Source: a virus. Taken from it: a DNA stretch of 64,000 nucleotides. The notes below the pieces were generated by a model, which was given only the letters and a program-made list of their open reading frames with translations, searched no databases and had not been told where the DNA came from. Numbering within the stretch: position 1 is the first letter of the stretch; each line of letters opens with the position of its first letter. Positions 33,032 to 42,092 of the stretch are shown in pieces. Made by a program: the position numbers and the translations under genes. The stretch is from the IMG/VR virus record IMGVR_UViG_3300049617_000088, positions 1 to 64,000 of that record. The stretch is one strand, 5' to 3'.

Positions 33032-33664
33032 TTATTCGTCCCATTTTGAATCGGAATATTTATGAGTCATCTGGCGCATAAACTCGTGCATAATGATACC
33101 GGAAGCGGTACCAACATTCAAGCTGCGAACCGAACCATACTGCTCAATATGAACGATGTTTCGACACATAGCTTGCATAGCGGGAGTCAGTCCGACTCCT
33201 TCTTCTCCGAGGACAAGAAGGGTATTCTTCGTGAAACTATATGAAGAAACGGGAACAGACCCAGGCACGTTATCAACTCCAATAATAACATATTGATCCC
33301 TCAATTTAACAAAATCTTCTACGGTAGGAAGCCAAGTCACATCCGTGTAATTAAACGTCCCAACTGCCGCCCTTTTATCCCACTTCTTATCGCCCAGATA
33401 AAAAACTTCTTTAGCATTGAAAGCATTAGCATTTCGAACGACAGTGCCGAAATTGAAATCACCAATCAAATGCTCCATGCAAATGGCAAATGGATTAGCC
33501 GTTTCACGAAGTTCCTTCTTGATATCTTCAACTTCCATGCTCTTAAAACGGTCAGCCACATTGTGTTGCCAGGCACCGAAATGCTTATCACCATCGGTAA
33601 TAGCCGCTTGATGAGCAAGCGAAGTAGCAGCCAGGTTCGGAGTTGTACTAATCTTCGGTCTCAT
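33032..33664 (-). CDS. SpoU/TrmH-family RNA 2'-O-methyltransferase
   Basis: SPOUT motifs in order: NFGTVVRNANAF (residue 70), LVLGEEGVGLTP (150), and IEQYGSVRSLNVGTASGI (173), which together form the AdoMet-binding knot. The family methylates ribose in rRNA or tRNA. 210 residues. It fits the many tRNA-related genes here, but the target is unknown. Confidence 0.92.
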   Translation of the reverse strand: MRPKISTTPNLAATSLAHQAAITDGDKHFGAWQHNVADRFKSMEVEDIKKELRETANPFAICMEHLIGDFNFGTVVRNANAFNAKEVFYLGDKKWDKRAAVGTFNYTDVTWLPTVEDFVKLRDQYVIIGVDNVPGSVPVSSYSFTKNTLLVLGEEGVGLTPAMQAMCRNIVHIEQYGSVRSLNVGTASGIIMHEFMRQMTHKYSDSKWDE

Positions 33665-33689
33665 GATCTTTCAATTCGCTATATAGTTA

Positions 33690-33866
33690 TTACCAAACAA
33701 AACATTTGCAGCCTCTTTTGCCACCGCAAGTGTCATTATATTCGCCACAAGTCTTACAAAAATTGTAAGTCCAACCTTCAATCTTAGATAATATCTTTAA
33801 GACTTCTGCCGGTGTAGCTTCGGCAAGAGCATGTTCCAATTCTTCTTCCCACTTCTCTTGACTCAT
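33690..33866 (-). CDS. Small Cys-rich protein, 58 aa
   Basis: The ATG overlaps the previous TGA. A helical N-terminus precedes six cysteines (CKTCGEYNDTCGGKRGCKC), likely zinc-binding. Confidence 0.5.
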   Translation of the reverse strand: MSQEKWEEELEHALAEATPAEVLKILSKIEGWTYNFCKTCGEYNDTCGGKRGCKCFVW

Positions 33867-34174
33867 AATCTTCTCTGTTGTTGTATTTCTGCCTCTACCT
33901 GCTCCATAGCAGTCTCTACTTCTCGCTCTGCGGCAACACGAAGCTGTCTTTGATGCTCCTGTTTAGCGATCCTGGTTTCCTTTAAATTTCTTGTATATCT
34001 AGCAAAACCAAAAACAGCAAGAATAGGAACAGCAATTGACCAAAAAACTGCAACTAAAGCTAAAGGTGGATCATTATATCCATCAAAATCATAACCAAGT
34101 CCCACCAGTGCATCGAACAAACAGAATCCGATTATAGCAGAAATATATAATCCGATAAATAATAGCGCAATCAT
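33863..34174 (-). CDS. Membrane protein with coiled coil, 103 aa
   Basis: Two hydrophobic segments (ALLFIGLYISAIIGFCLF, ALVAVFWSIAVPILAVFGF) then a charged coiled coil. Unknown role. Confidence 0.6.
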   Translation of the reverse strand: MIALLFIGLYISAIIGFCLFDALVGLGYDFDGYNDPPLALVAVFWSIAVPILAVFGFARYTRNLKETRIAKQEHQRQLRVAAEREVETAMEQVEAEIQQQRRL

Positions 34175-34977
34175 TTTAAATTAAAAACCTTTTGAACATT
34201 TTTAGAAAGAGATTGTATTGAAAATGCGTCACCAAATTCCCAAATTTGATTTAGTGTATCATGATATGATTTTTGATCTGAAATAGGGAAATCTGTCCCA
34301 AATAATAACTTATCACTCCCAGCTATTTCTAGGAATTGACCAATCATAATTTTAAATTTTCTAAGATCATCAGCTCGAAATTTACCATAAACGAATCCTG
34401 AAATGTCTGTATAAACATTAGCATTCTTATAACAAACTTCTGCCGTATCCGTCACCCAAGGGAAGCCAACGTGGGCGATAACGAATTTAACATCATCATA
34501 ATCGACAGCAGCTTCATCAATATTAAGTGGATGAGAGTATTTTAACTTAGCTTTCTTAACAGAGTTAAGACAGTCTCCGCAATGGAAAATAGCTGGAATC
34601 TTTAACTGGCTACATAGTTCTAATGGATTATGATAGATCGCTGAAACAGGAGCGTCTTTTTCATTATCATATAAATCATGGGGATAATAATGTTCGTAGC
34701 CAGTGTAGAATTTGATACCAACAACTTCATTATCCATGGCTTGCTTCTCAAAATCCACCCAACGAAAGTTAGGGTGATGATACGCCATTACGCCATACAA
34801 TCTATCTCTATGAGGTTTAATCTGCTCTAACATCCAGTCGTTAGGACAATCATTTAGTTCGCCTGCAAAGACTAAAGACTTATCAATCTTAGCATTATCC
34901 ATGGATTTCAGAAGCTGTTTGACCGAACAATTGATATGTTCGTTGCGACCTAAATGCGTATGAGAATCGATTATCAT
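34171..34977 (-). CDS. Amidohydrolase-type metal-dependent hydrolase
   Basis: A TIM-barrel enzyme: HTH metal motif DSHTHLG at the start, HCGD near residue 137, VIAHVGFPW, and LLFGTDFP with the last metal Asp. 268 residues. Resembles the ACMSD-like amidohydrolase-2 family, which includes decarboxylases and lactonases. Substrate unknown. Confidence 0.85.
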   Translation of the reverse strand: MIIDSHTHLGRNEHINCSVKQLLKSMDNAKIDKSLVFAGELNDCPNDWMLEQIKPHRDRLYGVMAYHHPNFRWVDFEKQAMDNEVVGIKFYTGYEHYYPHDLYDNEKDAPVSAIYHNPLELCSQLKIPAIFHCGDCLNSVKKAKLKYSHPLNIDEAAVDYDDVKFVIAHVGFPWVTDTAEVCYKNANVYTDISGFVYGKFRADDLRKFKIMIGQFLEIAGSDKLLFGTDFPISDQKSYHDTLNQIWEFGDAFSIQSLSKNVQKVFNLK

Positions 34978-35245
34978 TTTAATTTCTCTTCTAAAATCTG
35001 TGTTATCAATTCGGGCGGCTCAACTGCCAAATTTGTTTTGCGCATCACATCGCCAATCAATTTCCCAAGAACCTGAGTCTTACCCTTCTTGTAAGCTTCT
35101 ACAATCTTGGGTTCAATTCAATCGCCTCATCACAAAAAATAGCAACAATTTCGGAGTCAGTTATCGTTCCCATGAACCCACATTCAAGAATAGCTTTCTT
35201 GATAAACGGACATTCAATTTGAACAATCCAACTATAATCATCCAT
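34974..35245 (-). pseudogene. GatB/YqeY-like protein, split by a 5-nt duplication
   Basis: Starts MDDYSWIVQIECPF. A tandem TCAAT-TCAAT (35113-35122, plus strand) shifts the frame; dropping one copy gives 88 residues ending in a segment (EAYKKGKTQVLGKLIGDVM) typical of GatB/YqeY tails, which contact tRNA. The stop overlaps the amidohydrolase ATG. As it stands the tail is not translated in frame. Confidence 0.6.
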
Positions 35246-35288
35246 ATAGAGACTCTTTATATTTATTCAACACAAAGAGTCTTATTAG

Positions 35289-35879
35289 TTAAGAGGCTAT
35301 CTTGCTCAATTCAAGAAAACACTTCTCAAGAATATTATATTCTTGAGGCGTTCTTGTTGAACGAACATGGGGGCAGTTTATAACAGATAAAAGTGCCGCT
35401 TTAGCTGCTCTGAGGTTCTTAGTAGCAGCCCCTTTCTGTCCAGCAACAACTTTGCTAGGAGCAGGTGAGGAGGCTTGAGGTACTTGAATTACCGGCATAG
35501 GAACCGCCTTTTTTTGTGGTAACGGTGTAACAGTAAAGCCACTTTTCTGAAAAGCCTGAGCCATCGTTGTCGGCGCCTTAACTGCTGCTACTGCCGGTTT
35601 CGGTTGGCTTGGCTTTTGTGTCAGATCGTCCCAAAACAAACTTTCGGGCGCAATCTTCCAATCACCGTACTTATCTTGGTAAGCTCGTCCATGAAAAGTA
35701 AACCCTTCAATCTTAGAGAGTAAAGAGGAGTGAACGCCTACACGCTCCAAGAAATCGTCGCGATGATCGAGAGTGTATGCGGATCGTATATGGATCTTCG
35801 TGCCCTTCAGGGAAGTGTTTTCCCAAGTAACCTCGGACCATTCTCCATCATCTCTCGCTTGTCTAACAACTAGTTTCAC
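35289..35879 (-). CDS. Hypothetical protein with Pro-rich linker, 196 aa
   Basis: A beta-rich N-terminal domain (residues 1-90), a Pro/Ala linker (VKAPTTMAQAFQ), then a short helical tail. Unrecognised. Confidence 0.6.
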   Translation of the reverse strand: MKLVVRQARDDGEWSEVTWENTSLKGTKIHIRSAYTLDHRDDFLERVGVHSSLLSKIEGFTFHGRAYQDKYGDWKIAPESLFWDDLTQKPSQPKPAVAAVKAPTTMAQAFQKSGFTVTPLPQKKAVPMPVIQVPQASSPAPSKVVAGQKGAATKNLRAAKAALLSVINCPHVRSTRTPQEYNILEKCFLELSKIAS

Positions 35880-35915
35880 AATTTGATCAGTTATAATATT
35901 ATCTTTCGTAATGTG

Positions 35916-36527
35916 TTAAAACCAAGATAGTATTGAAACAATTTTTCGATACCATTTGGGTTTACCAGTAACCATGCAATGGGAATTCCAATACACAATC
36001 GACTTGGCAAACTGTTCCGCCGTGAAATCACCTTGAGTCCCGCCTGCTAAATGCAGAAAATTACGAGCCATGGTATAAGGATCCATTGGTTCTTCTTCCT
36101 TATCTGTTCTCGCTTTAATACAAACAATCTCCCACTCTGCCTCTGTTTCGCGCTCGTTGTTCTCAGCTAATACATCGTGACGATAAAGAACAAAAGAAAC
36201 GTGCTTAGCAAGCTGCTTCTTAGCTTTAGCTGAAACCCTAATGAAGGGTACTTCGCCTTCTCTGCGAGGTGCAAAGTTAGCAGTAAGCCTACTCTTATTA
36301 TCTAAAGAAACAATAGCGGAATAGAATTTACGATGGCTCCATCCATAATCCATGTCAACCAGAATTACCCCGTCTCTATATCCTGGTCGAACTAATTGTG
36401 ACTTACTTAAAGAGCCCTCTACAATATGTTCCAACTCTTTCCAGGTTCCCTCAAAATGAGAATGTCCTGATTCTTTGGTTTGCCTTTTAACAAAAGCACC
36501 ACAAGCCACTTTCTTTGAAAATTTCAT
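35916..36527 (-). CDS. DUF3228-family protein
   Basis: 203 residues with VRPGYRDGVILVDMD, FYSAIVSL and PMDPYTMARNFLHLAGGT, the conserved blocks I know from DUF3228. Function of the family is not established. Confidence 0.7.
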   Translation of the reverse strand: MKFSKKVACGAFVKRQTKESGHSHFEGTWKELEHIVEGSLSKSQLVRPGYRDGVILVDMDYGWSHRKFYSAIVSLDNKSRLTANFAPRREGEVPFIRVSAKAKKQLAKHVSFVLYRHDVLAENNERETEAEWEIVCIKARTDKEEEPMDPYTMARNFLHLAGGTQGDFTAEQFAKSIVYWNSHCMVTGKPKWYRKIVSILSWF

Positions 36528-36528
36528 A

Positions 36529-36804
36529 TTACCATTCTTTAGTTAAAAGAGTATTTAATTTCTTCATCGCCCTATCGAATCTTTCGCGGGGAGACTCAAA
36601 AACAGAACCAGATTCGTGTTCAAGAAGTACTCGAATGAATTCTTTATTTTGTTCAGCAATTCTTTCTACAGTTTGAAAATCACTCTCACTCATTTCGCGT
36701 CCCGCTTTGACAGCTAGGTTGCTAATTTTATCTAGAATATCTAGAGCGTAGATAGCCTCTTTCAAAATATCCTTAGCATTTACTTTTCCCCAATTGTCCG
36801 GCAT
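36529..36804 (-). CDS. Hypothetical protein, 91 aa
   Basis: A helical soluble protein. Its ATG directly follows the TAG of the previous gene in the same frame. Unknown. Confidence 0.55.
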   Translation of the reverse strand: MPDNWGKVNAKDILKEAIYALDILDKISNLAVKAGREMSESDFQTVERIAEQNKEFIRVLLEHESGSVFESPRERFDRAMKKLNTLLTKEW

Positions 36805-36999
36805 CTAACTCTCCCAAGATAAATCAATTCTGCGTGATGTTTCGTTATCAAATTCCAAATCAGACCAGCCACAACCTTCAAGAAAAGAAGTGTACATAGA
36901 CCTATAATAATAGGCTTGTTCCATCGAGCGGGAAGCAGCCATCCGTATAATGAAATGGTCAACTTGCATCGCTACTATATCATAAGGAATACGAGGCAT
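36805..36999 (-). CDS. Hypothetical protein, 64 aa
   Basis: Unrecognised small soluble protein (DHFIIRMAASRSMEQAYYYR). Ends with TAG. Confidence 0.5.
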   Translation of the reverse strand: MPRIPYDIVAMQVDHFIIRMAASRSMEQAYYYRSMYTSFLEGCGWSDLEFDNETSRRIDLSWES

Positions 37000-37012
37000 T
37001 GATACCTACAAT

Positions 37013-37385
37013 TTAATCTTCGTCTTGAGCACCCTGCAAAACGCGCAAAGCATCTTCCAAAGCTTCTGTAATCTCATCTACCGTTTCTCTTTTAACTTGA
37101 CTTGTTTGTTTAAGAAAATGAATATCAAGACGAAGATGTTCAGCCAAAGGTTCCCAAGCAGGAATGACTTTGGCGGGTGAAGTGAACGTGTTGCCGTATG
37201 AATTATCTTTTTGGATAAAATCTAAACTCTCACAGGCTTTTTTTTTCTGTTTCATAAATGTCAGCGTAAAAAGCATCTTCGGAGCGAAACCAACCATGTG
37301 CTCCACCTAACCAAGTACCATCCACAAACTGTACTGCCCAACCTGGATGTGATTTTTGTTCATGCCTTTTATCTTTACGATTCAT
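37013..37385 (-). pseudogene. Hypothetical protein split at a run of nine A
   Basis: The ATG at 37385 overlaps the aminotransferase stop. It reads MNRKDKRHEQKSHPGW to YETEKKSL, then stops. One A fewer in the nine-A run (37238-37246) continues into ACESLDFIQKDNSYG and the rest, giving 123 residues. Real slippage, mutation or sequencing error are all possible. An alternative is two overlapping genes (37230-37385 and 37013-37255). Confidence 0.5.
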
Positions 37386-38407
37386 GAGTTGACCAAATTT
37401 AACCTATTAACTATTTCCTGCATCTTGGTAGCATCAAAAGCCAAGTTCATTCTAACCATCCCTGGCACCCCAAACAAGTCCCCGTTAATAAAATTAATTT
37501 TCGACTTGACAAAGTCGGCTTTATTTCCAACTTTAAACCAGCCAAACATTCCAGGTATTTGCTCGATATCTGAATTAACTTCTAGAATCTCTGTATTAAC
37601 TTGCTTAATAATTCTTTTGGATTCTTGTAGGGCAGCGTAGGCTTGACCCTCAAAACTTTCCGTCAAAGTAGGATAGCCCTGCATTCTATTCATCAAATCA
37701 TAAAGAAAGACTTGAGAGACCATCGAGACCCCCACCGTCATGGCTTCCATATATTGTAGAATCAAAGTGTAAAATTCTTTGTTGGGACAAACGACGTAGC
37801 CCAGCCTAAGACCAGAAAGACCCAGCATCTTACTTATAGAATAAATCTGAACATCACCAAAAGATTTTAATTGGTAACTAGGATCTATATAAGAGTGAGT
37901 ATAATAAGCTGCATCATGAATAAGTGGAATATGTCTCTCTTTTTCTAAAGAAAGATTACAAGCAATTTTTAATAGTTCCACATTAAAAATGAATCCATCA
38001 GGATTATTAGGAGATAATGCTAAAAAACTATCCCAAAAATTAGTATTATCATTAATACATTTAAGTCCATGCATTTCAGCAAGAGGAGGTATGAGAGCCC
38101 AAAAAGGATTCCTCATACCTAATCTTTCTTTTTTCATTTGTTTAAGGGCATAGAAGCAAGCGCCTAATCCCTGTTTAGCCCCATTAGTAATAATCACTGG
38201 AGCCTGATGTTTCTGTTCTAACAACTGAACTAATGGTTTATAGCCTTGCGAAGGGGGATACTCAAAGAGATGATCTATCTTGGGCAATTCATAGACAGAT
38301 AGATCAAATACTTTGAAAAGAGTATCCCTAACCACATGAGGTTCGCCAACGGAAACGTCAATCCAATCCGGTGGTAGTTGTGGTTTCGCAAGCAATATAT
38401 CACTCAT
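37382..38407 (-). CDS. PLP-dependent aminotransferase (class I/II)
   Basis: Fold-type I aminotransferase: NGAKQGLG (residue 76), SPNNPDGFI (133), DAAYY (165) and the Lys-containing YSISKMLGLSGLRLGY (190). 341 residues, slightly short of the usual 380-400. Transfers an amino group between an amino acid and a keto acid. Unusual in a phage. Confidence 0.85.
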   Translation of the reverse strand: MSDILLAKPQLPPDWIDVSVGEPHVVRDTLFKVFDLSVYELPKIDHLFEYPPSQGYKPLVQLLEQKHQAPVIITNGAKQGLGACFYALKQMKKERLGMRNPFWALIPPLAEMHGLKCINDNTNFWDSFLALSPNNPDGFIFNVELLKIACNLSLEKERHIPLIHDAAYYTHSYIDPSYQLKSFGDVQIYSISKMLGLSGLRLGYVVCPNKEFYTLILQYMEAMTVGVSMVSQVFLYDLMNRMQGYPTLTESFEGQAYAALQESKRIIKQVNTEILEVNSDIEQIPGMFGWFKVGNKADFVKSKINFINGDLFGVPGMVRMNLAFDATKMQEIVNRLNLVNS

Positions 38408-38627
38408 TGTCTTTTTCTTTTTGAATCTTTAGAGCCTCTTCATGAGAATAAAGAATAGTTTTATCATCCTTATAATCATCACCGGGAGCTACATAATATT
38501 TATCTGGAATGCCACATAATGTGATCCAACCTCTAGCCCCTAGATAAGTCATCTCAGCTCTCCATAGAAGACGACAAGCTTCTTCTTTAGAATAATTTCT
38601 AATATCCAAAGGATGTAGTTCTTTCAT
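38400..38627 (-). CDS. Hypothetical protein, 75 aa
   Basis: The start follows the lysS stop. GWITLCGIPDKYYVAPG and a helix. Unknown function, in an operon with lysS and the aminotransferase. Confidence 0.55.
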   Translation of the reverse strand: MKELHPLDIRNYSKEEACRLLWRAEMTYLGARGWITLCGIPDKYYVAPGDDYKDDKTILYSHEEALKIQKEKDNE

Positions 38628-38628
38628 T

Positions 38629-40242
38629 TTACTTTTCTGGTCTAAGAGTTGGAAACAAGATAACATCCTTGATGGATGTAGTATTGGTTAACAACATAAC
38701 CAATCGATCAATTCCCATTCCAAACCCAATAGCAGGCGGCATTCCATGTTCAAGCGCTTCAACATAGTCAGCATCATATGCCATTGGATCTTTACTATTA
38801 TTTTCCAGTTGTTCTTGGAAACGTAACGCCTGTTCATCAGGATCATTTAACTCTTGAAATGCATTCGCTAATTCGCGACCCTCAACATACAATTCAAAAC
38901 GGTCACAAATCTGTGAGTTGTTATCTCTAGAGCGTGCAAGAGGGCTAATCTCCTTAGGAAACTGAGTAATAAAAACAGGACATGAATGCTTGCCGTCAGC
39001 CGTACGATAGTCCTCGGTAAGAAAAGGCTCAGCTACATATTCAAAAAGGACTGCAAACTTTTCTCCAGTAGATTGACATTCCACCAGAGAATTAAACATT
39101 CCTTTGACATCAATCTTTTGAAGACGAGTATTATTTGGATCAGAAAAGTTTACACTCTCAAGATCGCCAGAGTTATTAAGAGCAAAGAACAGTGCTAGAG
39201 ATGCCTTGTCACAAGCATTCACTACTGCTCTTGACATTGGCATCTCGACGAACTGAGAGAAAGTAAACGGTCTTTCATCATACCACTTATGATAAAAAGG
39301 ACGAACCACTTCTGGTAATTCAATCTGACAATATGGATTGATGTGAATTAAAAGCTCCTTGGTATAAGCAATTAGCTCCTTGAAATTACCATAAGCCTGA
39401 TAGCTTTCCATCATAGTAAACTCAGGGTTATGTCGAGTATCAATACCCTCGTTACGATAGTTGCGACCAATCTCATATACCCTATCGAGACCACCAACTA
39501 ATAATCTCTTGAGATAAAGCTCGGGAGCAATCCTCAATGCAAGAGGAATGTCCAAAGCATTGTGGTGTGTCATAAAAGGCTTGGCATTAGCGCCGCTCGC
39601 CACACTGTTGAGGGTTGAAGTCTCAACTTCCAAGAAGTTCTTCTCTTCCATAAACTGTCGAATAGCTCGGATGATATAAGTACGAACCGTAAAACGGGCA
39701 CGACTCTCTTCCGAAGACATCAGATCTAAATACCTCTTACGGTACTTGAGTTCTTCGTCAGCAATGCCCGCAAACTTCTCAGGAGGAGGGCGATGTGCCT
39801 TGGTCAAAAGCCTGAGACCATAAAGTAAAAGAGATCTCTCACCCGACTTAGATAGACAAGGAACTCCCCCTGCTTCCACAATATCTCCCAAATCAAATAA
39901 CTTAAGACCATCGTACTCAGCGAAGGCAGCCTTACTAACAATCAATTGAACCGAACCAGTTGAGTCAGTAACCTTGATAAAAGTAATAGCGCCCGACTTG
40001 CGGAAAGCAGTAATACGACCATGAATAGAATACTTCGGAACTTCACCTAGCTCTGCGGGCACAATGGTAGTCTTAAGCTTACCAGCATCTTGCTTACTTT
40101 GCATATAAGTCAGCAAGTAAACAATACTGGTATGATTAATAAAAGGTAAAGAACTGGGATCAACCGCTAGGGGATAGGTTCCGCCATTAGCTTCTTGGTG
40201 CTTATCCTTACGAATCTGGATGAGAGTATCTTCGGATGACAT
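38629..40242 (-). CDS. lysS: Lysyl-tRNA synthetase, class II
   Basis: Charges tRNA-Lys. A complete 537-residue enzyme with an N-terminal OB fold (residues 70-175), then class II motif 2 (YEIGRNYRNEGIDTRHNPEF), a Lys-binding segment (FVEMPMS), and motif 3 (GFGMGIDRLVMLLTN). The window also has tRNA-Lys(UUU) at 62602. A full synthetase is rare in phages. Confidence 0.95.
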   Translation of the reverse strand: MSSEDTLIQIRKDKHQEANGGTYPLAVDPSSLPFINHTSIVYLLTYMQSKQDAGKLKTTIVPAELGEVPKYSIHGRITAFRKSGAITFIKVTDSTGSVQLIVSKAAFAEYDGLKLFDLGDIVEAGGVPCLSKSGERSLLLYGLRLLTKAHRPPPEKFAGIADEELKYRKRYLDLMSSEESRARFTVRTYIIRAIRQFMEEKNFLEVETSTLNSVASGANAKPFMTHHNALDIPLALRIAPELYLKRLLVGGLDRVYEIGRNYRNEGIDTRHNPEFTMMESYQAYGNFKELIAYTKELLIHINPYCQIELPEVVRPFYHKWYDERPFTFSQFVEMPMSRAVVNACDKASLALFFALNNSGDLESVNFSDPNNTRLQKIDVKGMFNSLVECQSTGEKFAVLFEYVAEPFLTEDYRTADGKHSCPVFITQFPKEISPLARSRDNNSQICDRFELYVEGRELANAFQELNDPDEQALRFQEQLENNSKDPMAYDADYVEALEHGMPPAIGFGMGIDRLVMLLTNTTSIKDVILFPTLRPEK

Positions 40243-40272
40243 AGTGTCCTGTGAATATTTCGATATTTGTTT

Positions 40273-40938
40273 ATGGTTTTAGGTTACAATATTAAACAAA
40301 GAATCCAGCAGCTTGAAGCTTTAGGGGCTAAGAAACTTTCCTTACCCTATAAAGAAATTCCAGGTGTTATTTCTGCCAGAGCTTTAGAAGAACATCTCAA
40401 GCTTTTTGAGGGCTATAAAGATTTATTAAAACGAATTGATGCCCGTTTCGAAACCATGAGTAAAGATGATGTCCCTAAAAAGACTGCCTGGGATCATTCT
40501 TTCCGTGCCATTAAACAAGCCGAAACTTATGCTCTAGGCGGAATCTTATTGCACGATTTATTCTTCAATAACTTAACCACCGAGACCTCAGATTGCAAGG
40601 GCTTGGAAATTGAAAAGTTTATTAAAGGGCAAGGCTTCGCTTCTCTATCAGAGTGGAAACACTGTATGCGCGGTAGCTTAATGGAAGCTAGGGGTTGGGT
40701 AATCTTTTCTATAGATGACCAAGGCGACTATCGTATTTTATTATTAGATGCTCACGATGAAGGAGCAATGTTTGGTCAGACTCCATTGATAGTCATAGAT
40801 GTTTATGAACACGCCTACTGGATGGATCATGGAGTTGATCGTGCTACTTATGTGGATGGTATTTTTAAACACCTCAACTGGGAAGAGATCAACCAAAGAT
40901 ATTTGGACGCACGTGCGCGTCTCAGTGAATCCGTTTAA
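40273..40938 (+). CDS. Iron/manganese superoxide dismutase homologue
   Basis: The C-terminal domain of Fe/Mn-SOD is clear: RGWVIFSID, LLLDAHDEGA, PLIVIDVYEHAYWMDHGV and HLNWEEINQRY. The four metal ligands align: H in LEEHLKL, H in GGILLHDLFF, and D and H of DVYEHAY. It detoxifies superoxide. ATG at 40273 chosen. Plus strand among minus-strand genes, so possibly a separate acquisition. Confidence 0.85.
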   Translation: MVLGYNIKQRIQQLEALGAKKLSLPYKEIPGVISARALEEHLKLFEGYKDLLKRIDARFETMSKDDVPKKTAWDHSFRAIKQAETYALGGILLHDLFFNNLTTETSDCKGLEIEKFIKGQGFASLSEWKHCMRGSLMEARGWVIFSIDDQGDYRILLLDAHDEGAMFGQTPLIVIDVYEHAYWMDHGVDRATYVDGIFKHLNWEEINQRYLDARARLSESV

Positions 40939-41224
40939 CTTTACGAACTACTTTAACAATACGACACTTGGTTGGATCGAAAGTAGATGGCGCTGTATCA
41001 GAAGGGGGTTCAAGAAGAGAATCATAACCAGAATAGTTACGGATAGCAACTTCGCGCTCTCTAATGTCATCAGCCATTTCTTTGTCACCAAATCTAACTG
41101 CTAGCTTTCTATTTTCAGTCAGCATATTTTCAACCTTAGAAAAAGGATTGAAAGATTTCCTGCTCATGTATGGTGCGTAATACTTGTCCTCATATTTAAG
41201 AACGTAATAAAGAGTTTCTTTCAT
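40922..41224 (-). CDS. Hypothetical protein, 100 aa
   Basis: Basic soluble protein starting METLYYV-like (MKETLYYVLKYEDKYYAPY). It converges with the SOD gene with a 17-nt overlap. Unknown. Confidence 0.6.
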   Translation of the reverse strand: MKETLYYVLKYEDKYYAPYMSRKSFNPFSKVENMLTENRKLAVRFGDKEMADDIREREVAIRNYSGYDSLLEPPSDTAPSTFDPTKCRIVKVVRKVKRIH

Positions 41225-41509
41225 AATCTTACCTAATTGTTAATATTAAATTATACTTGGTGGGCATGGAGGGAGTCGAACCCTCATGACCCATATAACC
41301 TTATCGATCAAATATGAAGCATGCATGCTTCGTAATAACGTCCAGCGAAGATTCCATGAATATGTTTTCAAGTAAACATAAAATGTCGCTTGGCGATGAA
41401 GAAAGGGTTTGAATTAACAACTCCTATATAATACTGGGTAGACTATACCACCATACTTATAAACCAAATTAGTAGTGGGTAATCATATTCGATTGATACA
41501 TAGTTATGT
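41225..41509 (-). pseudogene. tRNA 3' half and structured spacer
   Basis: 41261-41285 is a good tRNA 3' end (T-arm CCCTC/GAGGG with TTCGACT, acceptor CATGCCC, A, CCA), but no GGGCATG partner exists. Upstream sequence holds a perfect 16-bp palindrome (41316-41331) and another hairpin near 41372. It could be an interrupted or decayed tRNA. No group I intron core was recognised. Confidence 0.4.
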
Positions 41510-42001
41510 ATGCCAAGTGTAGCTTACAAAGTAAACGATAAAAAATTTTCCGAAGCTGTAAAATCATCCACATCCATCAGACAAGTACTAATGAAACTAG
41601 GGCTAAACGAAACCGGAAGTGCTTACAGAGTTTTTAAAAAGAGAATAAAAATATTAAAACTCGATATTTCACATTTTACGGGACAAGGACATTTACGTGG
41701 CAAATCTCATAACTGGGCAATTAAACAGCCAATTGAAGAAATACTGATTGAGAACAGTACTTACGCCAATATTGCCAGTCTGAAGAATAGGCTCGTCAAT
41801 GAGCATATTGTTCAATATAAATGTTCTGAATGTGCAATAACTAATGAATGGAATAATAAACCGATAGCATTACAACTCGATCATATTAACGGTATCTATG
41901 ATGATCATAGAATTGAGAATCTTAGGTTTTTATGTCCCAATTGTCATTCACAAACTTCTACTTTTGCTTTTGCTGGTAAAAATATTGGGAAGAATAAATA
42001 A
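41510..42001 (+). CDS. HNH homing endonuclease-like protein
   Basis: C-terminal HNH core with CSECAI, LQLDHINGIYDD, FLCPNCHSQT. The N-terminal part has a helix-turn-helix (SIRQVLMKLGLNETGSAY). It is a paralogue of the gene at 51865-52365. It converges on tRNA-Leu(CAA), ending 3 bp from its CCA. A palindrome overlaps its ATG. Confidence 0.87.
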   Translation: MPSVAYKVNDKKFSEAVKSSTSIRQVLMKLGLNETGSAYRVFKKRIKILKLDISHFTGQGHLRGKSHNWAIKQPIEEILIENSTYANIASLKNRLVNEHIVQYKCSECAITNEWNNKPIALQLDHINGIYDDHRIENLRFLCPNCHSQTSTFAFAGKNIGKNK

Positions 42002-42006
42002 ATTGG

Positions 42007-42089
42007 TGCCAACGGTGGGACTTGAACCCACACCCCATTTCTGGGACTTGGTTTTGAATCAAGCGCGGCTGCCATTACGCCACGTTGGC
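42007..42089 (-). tRNA. tRNA-Leu (CAA)
   Basis: The acceptor GCCAACG/CGTTGGC is perfect, the T-arm GTGGG-TTCAAGT-CCCAC, the anticodon stem CTTGA/CCAAG has one A-C mismatch and TTCAAAA gives CAA, and there is a long variable arm. CCA is encoded. Confidence 0.88.
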
Positions 42090-42092
42090 AAG

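Noticed and set aside
41225-41509. Group I intron interrupting a tRNA
   Set aside because: The conserved P, Q, R, S core was not recognised and no 5' tRNA half could be matched.
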